Shown here one piece after another: positions 63,285 to 64,000 of a stretch of 64,000 bases of DNA. The notes under the pieces were generated by a model that was not told the origin of the DNA, made no database searches, and worked only from the letters and a program-made list of their open reading frames with translations. Each line of letters starts with the position of its first letter. Positions within the stretch are counted from its first letter, which is position 1. The stretch lies in NCBI GenBank assembly GCA_965205685.1, contig OZ242174.1:1785000-1848999 (forward strand). The letters are read 5' to 3'. The position numbers and the translations under genes were made by a program. The DNA is from WTFY01 sp965205685 (GTDB lineage: Bacteria > Pseudomonadota > Gammaproteobacteria > UBA4575).

Positions 63285-63995
63285 GTAGGAGGGCCAATGG
63301 GCACGCTGGCACGCCATTCCGGAGCAAGCTTTGTCGGTCTGAACAATAATGCTTACCAGATAGAACGTGCGAAAGTGCACACTCAGGATGTCCAGTCGTT
63401 GTGCCGCTTCATCCACGGCGACTACATGCAGATACCCGAAGATGACAACTGCTACGACGGCGCCATTGCCATCGAGTCCATGCCTCATGCACCGGACAAG
63501 ACTGCGGCGTTTCGGGAGATCTTCCGCGTCCTTCGCCCGGGGGCTTGCCTGGCAGGCTACGAATGGTGCCTTACCAAGGATTTCAACGCACACAATCAAG
63601 AGCACCTGCGAATCAAGAAAAGTATTGAAATCGGGAATGCGCTGCCGGACATCGCCCTCACATCGGAAGTTTGTGACGCATTTCGCATGGCCGGATTTGA
63701 GCTCCTGGAAGCCCGTGATCTTGCCCCCGAATCACATCCAACAATGCCCTGGTATCGTGCCTTGCAGGGCCGAGATCTCAGCTTTTCGAGTATCCCGCGC
63801 ACACCTATCGGGCGCGCCTTGACCAATATGGGATTAAGGGTTTGCGAGAAGCTGCGTCTGGTACCCGAGGGTACCACGGCAGTCAGCACGGTACTGAACC
63901 TCGGGGCGGATACGTTGACCGAGGGCGGTGAGTCTGGAATTTTTACACCAATGTTTTTCTTCCTGGCCCGAAAACCTCTGCCTTCGGAGAATTGA
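63285..63995 (+). pseudogene. Sterol 24-C-methyltransferase-like protein, N-terminally truncated
   Basis: The frame reads VGGPMGTLARHSGASFVGLN and onward, closely following the middle and C-terminal part of eukaryotic-type sterol methyltransferases (Erg6/SMT). It has GLNNNAYQIERAK, AIESMPHAPD, GYEWCLTKDF, and a C-terminal LGADTLTEGGESGIFTPMFFFLARKP. Relative to Erg6 about 130 N-terminal residues, including most of SAM motif I, are missing and replaced by the tRNA fragment. An ATG at 63297 has AGGAGG 4 bases before it, so a fragment could still be made. The sequence ends 5 bases before the window edge. Confidence 0.85.
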
Positions 63996-64000
63996 ACGTG

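Noticed and set aside
1..64000. CRISPR arrays, prophage, insertion sequences, rRNA operon
   Set aside because: No regularly spaced repeats, integrase, transposase or rRNA signatures were found on reading the window.

Overview
The window looks like a chromosomal stretch of an uncharacterised gammaproteobacterium, moderately GC-rich and very gene-dense. The evidence is the proteobacterial-type gshA, the gene order mutM-ggt-coaD-rsmD-M16-M16-ftsY-ftsEX-rpoH, bioH/bioC, plsY-tsaD-rpsU, aroKB and dnaG-rpoD followed by a CAT-anticodon tRNA. I saw no phage, insertion sequence, CRISPR array or rRNA. A large type I PKS and a sterol-methyltransferase-like fragment would fit a host-associated (for example sponge-associated) bacterium, but that is inference only.

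Layout. 1-6.0 kb: the 3' part of gshA, then a selenium block: a flavoprotein-SelD fusion, a SenB-type selenosugar synthase and a SenA-type non-haem iron enzyme. Together these predict selenoneine synthesis. 6.0-9.0 kb: djlA and a MotA/OmpA-type pair. 9.0-13.1 kb: an RND pump and its adaptor. 13.1-16.3 kb: ArsS-type radical SAM enzyme with a TVP38-flavin reductase fusion, probably arsenosugar metabolism. 16.4-20 kb: FAH-family, SIS and SixA genes, folB/folK, rpmB/rpmG. 20-25.4 kb: fatty acid desaturase, orphan HyuA, chorismatase, mutM. 25.4-34.7 kb: ggt, coaD, rsmD, two M16 peptidases, ftsY, ftsE, ftsX, and rpoH behind a perfect CIRCE operator. 34.7-43.9 kb: ctaA, bioC/bioH, plsY, tsaD, rpsU, hemE, a conserved unknown, mrcA.

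44.4-56.2 kb is the accessory locus: a discrete carrier protein, a phosphopantetheinyl transferase, an alpha/beta hydrolase and one 3214-residue PKS with domains KS-AT-DH-MT-ER-KR-ACP-KS. The second KS is followed by a pre-AT linker joined directly to a post-AT tail, so the AT appears cut out and the module stops. The predicted product is a reduced, methyl-branched acyl chain. 56.4-63.2 kb returns to housekeeping (aroK, aroB, dgt, dnaG, rpoD).

At 63284/63285 the tRNA downstream of rpoD stops before its 3' acceptor strand. The sequence then continues directly as the C-terminal two thirds of a sterol 24-C-methyltransferase-like gene. This is either a real rearrangement at a tRNA gene or a chimeric contig end.

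All calls are from reading translations and motifs by eye; no database search was run.
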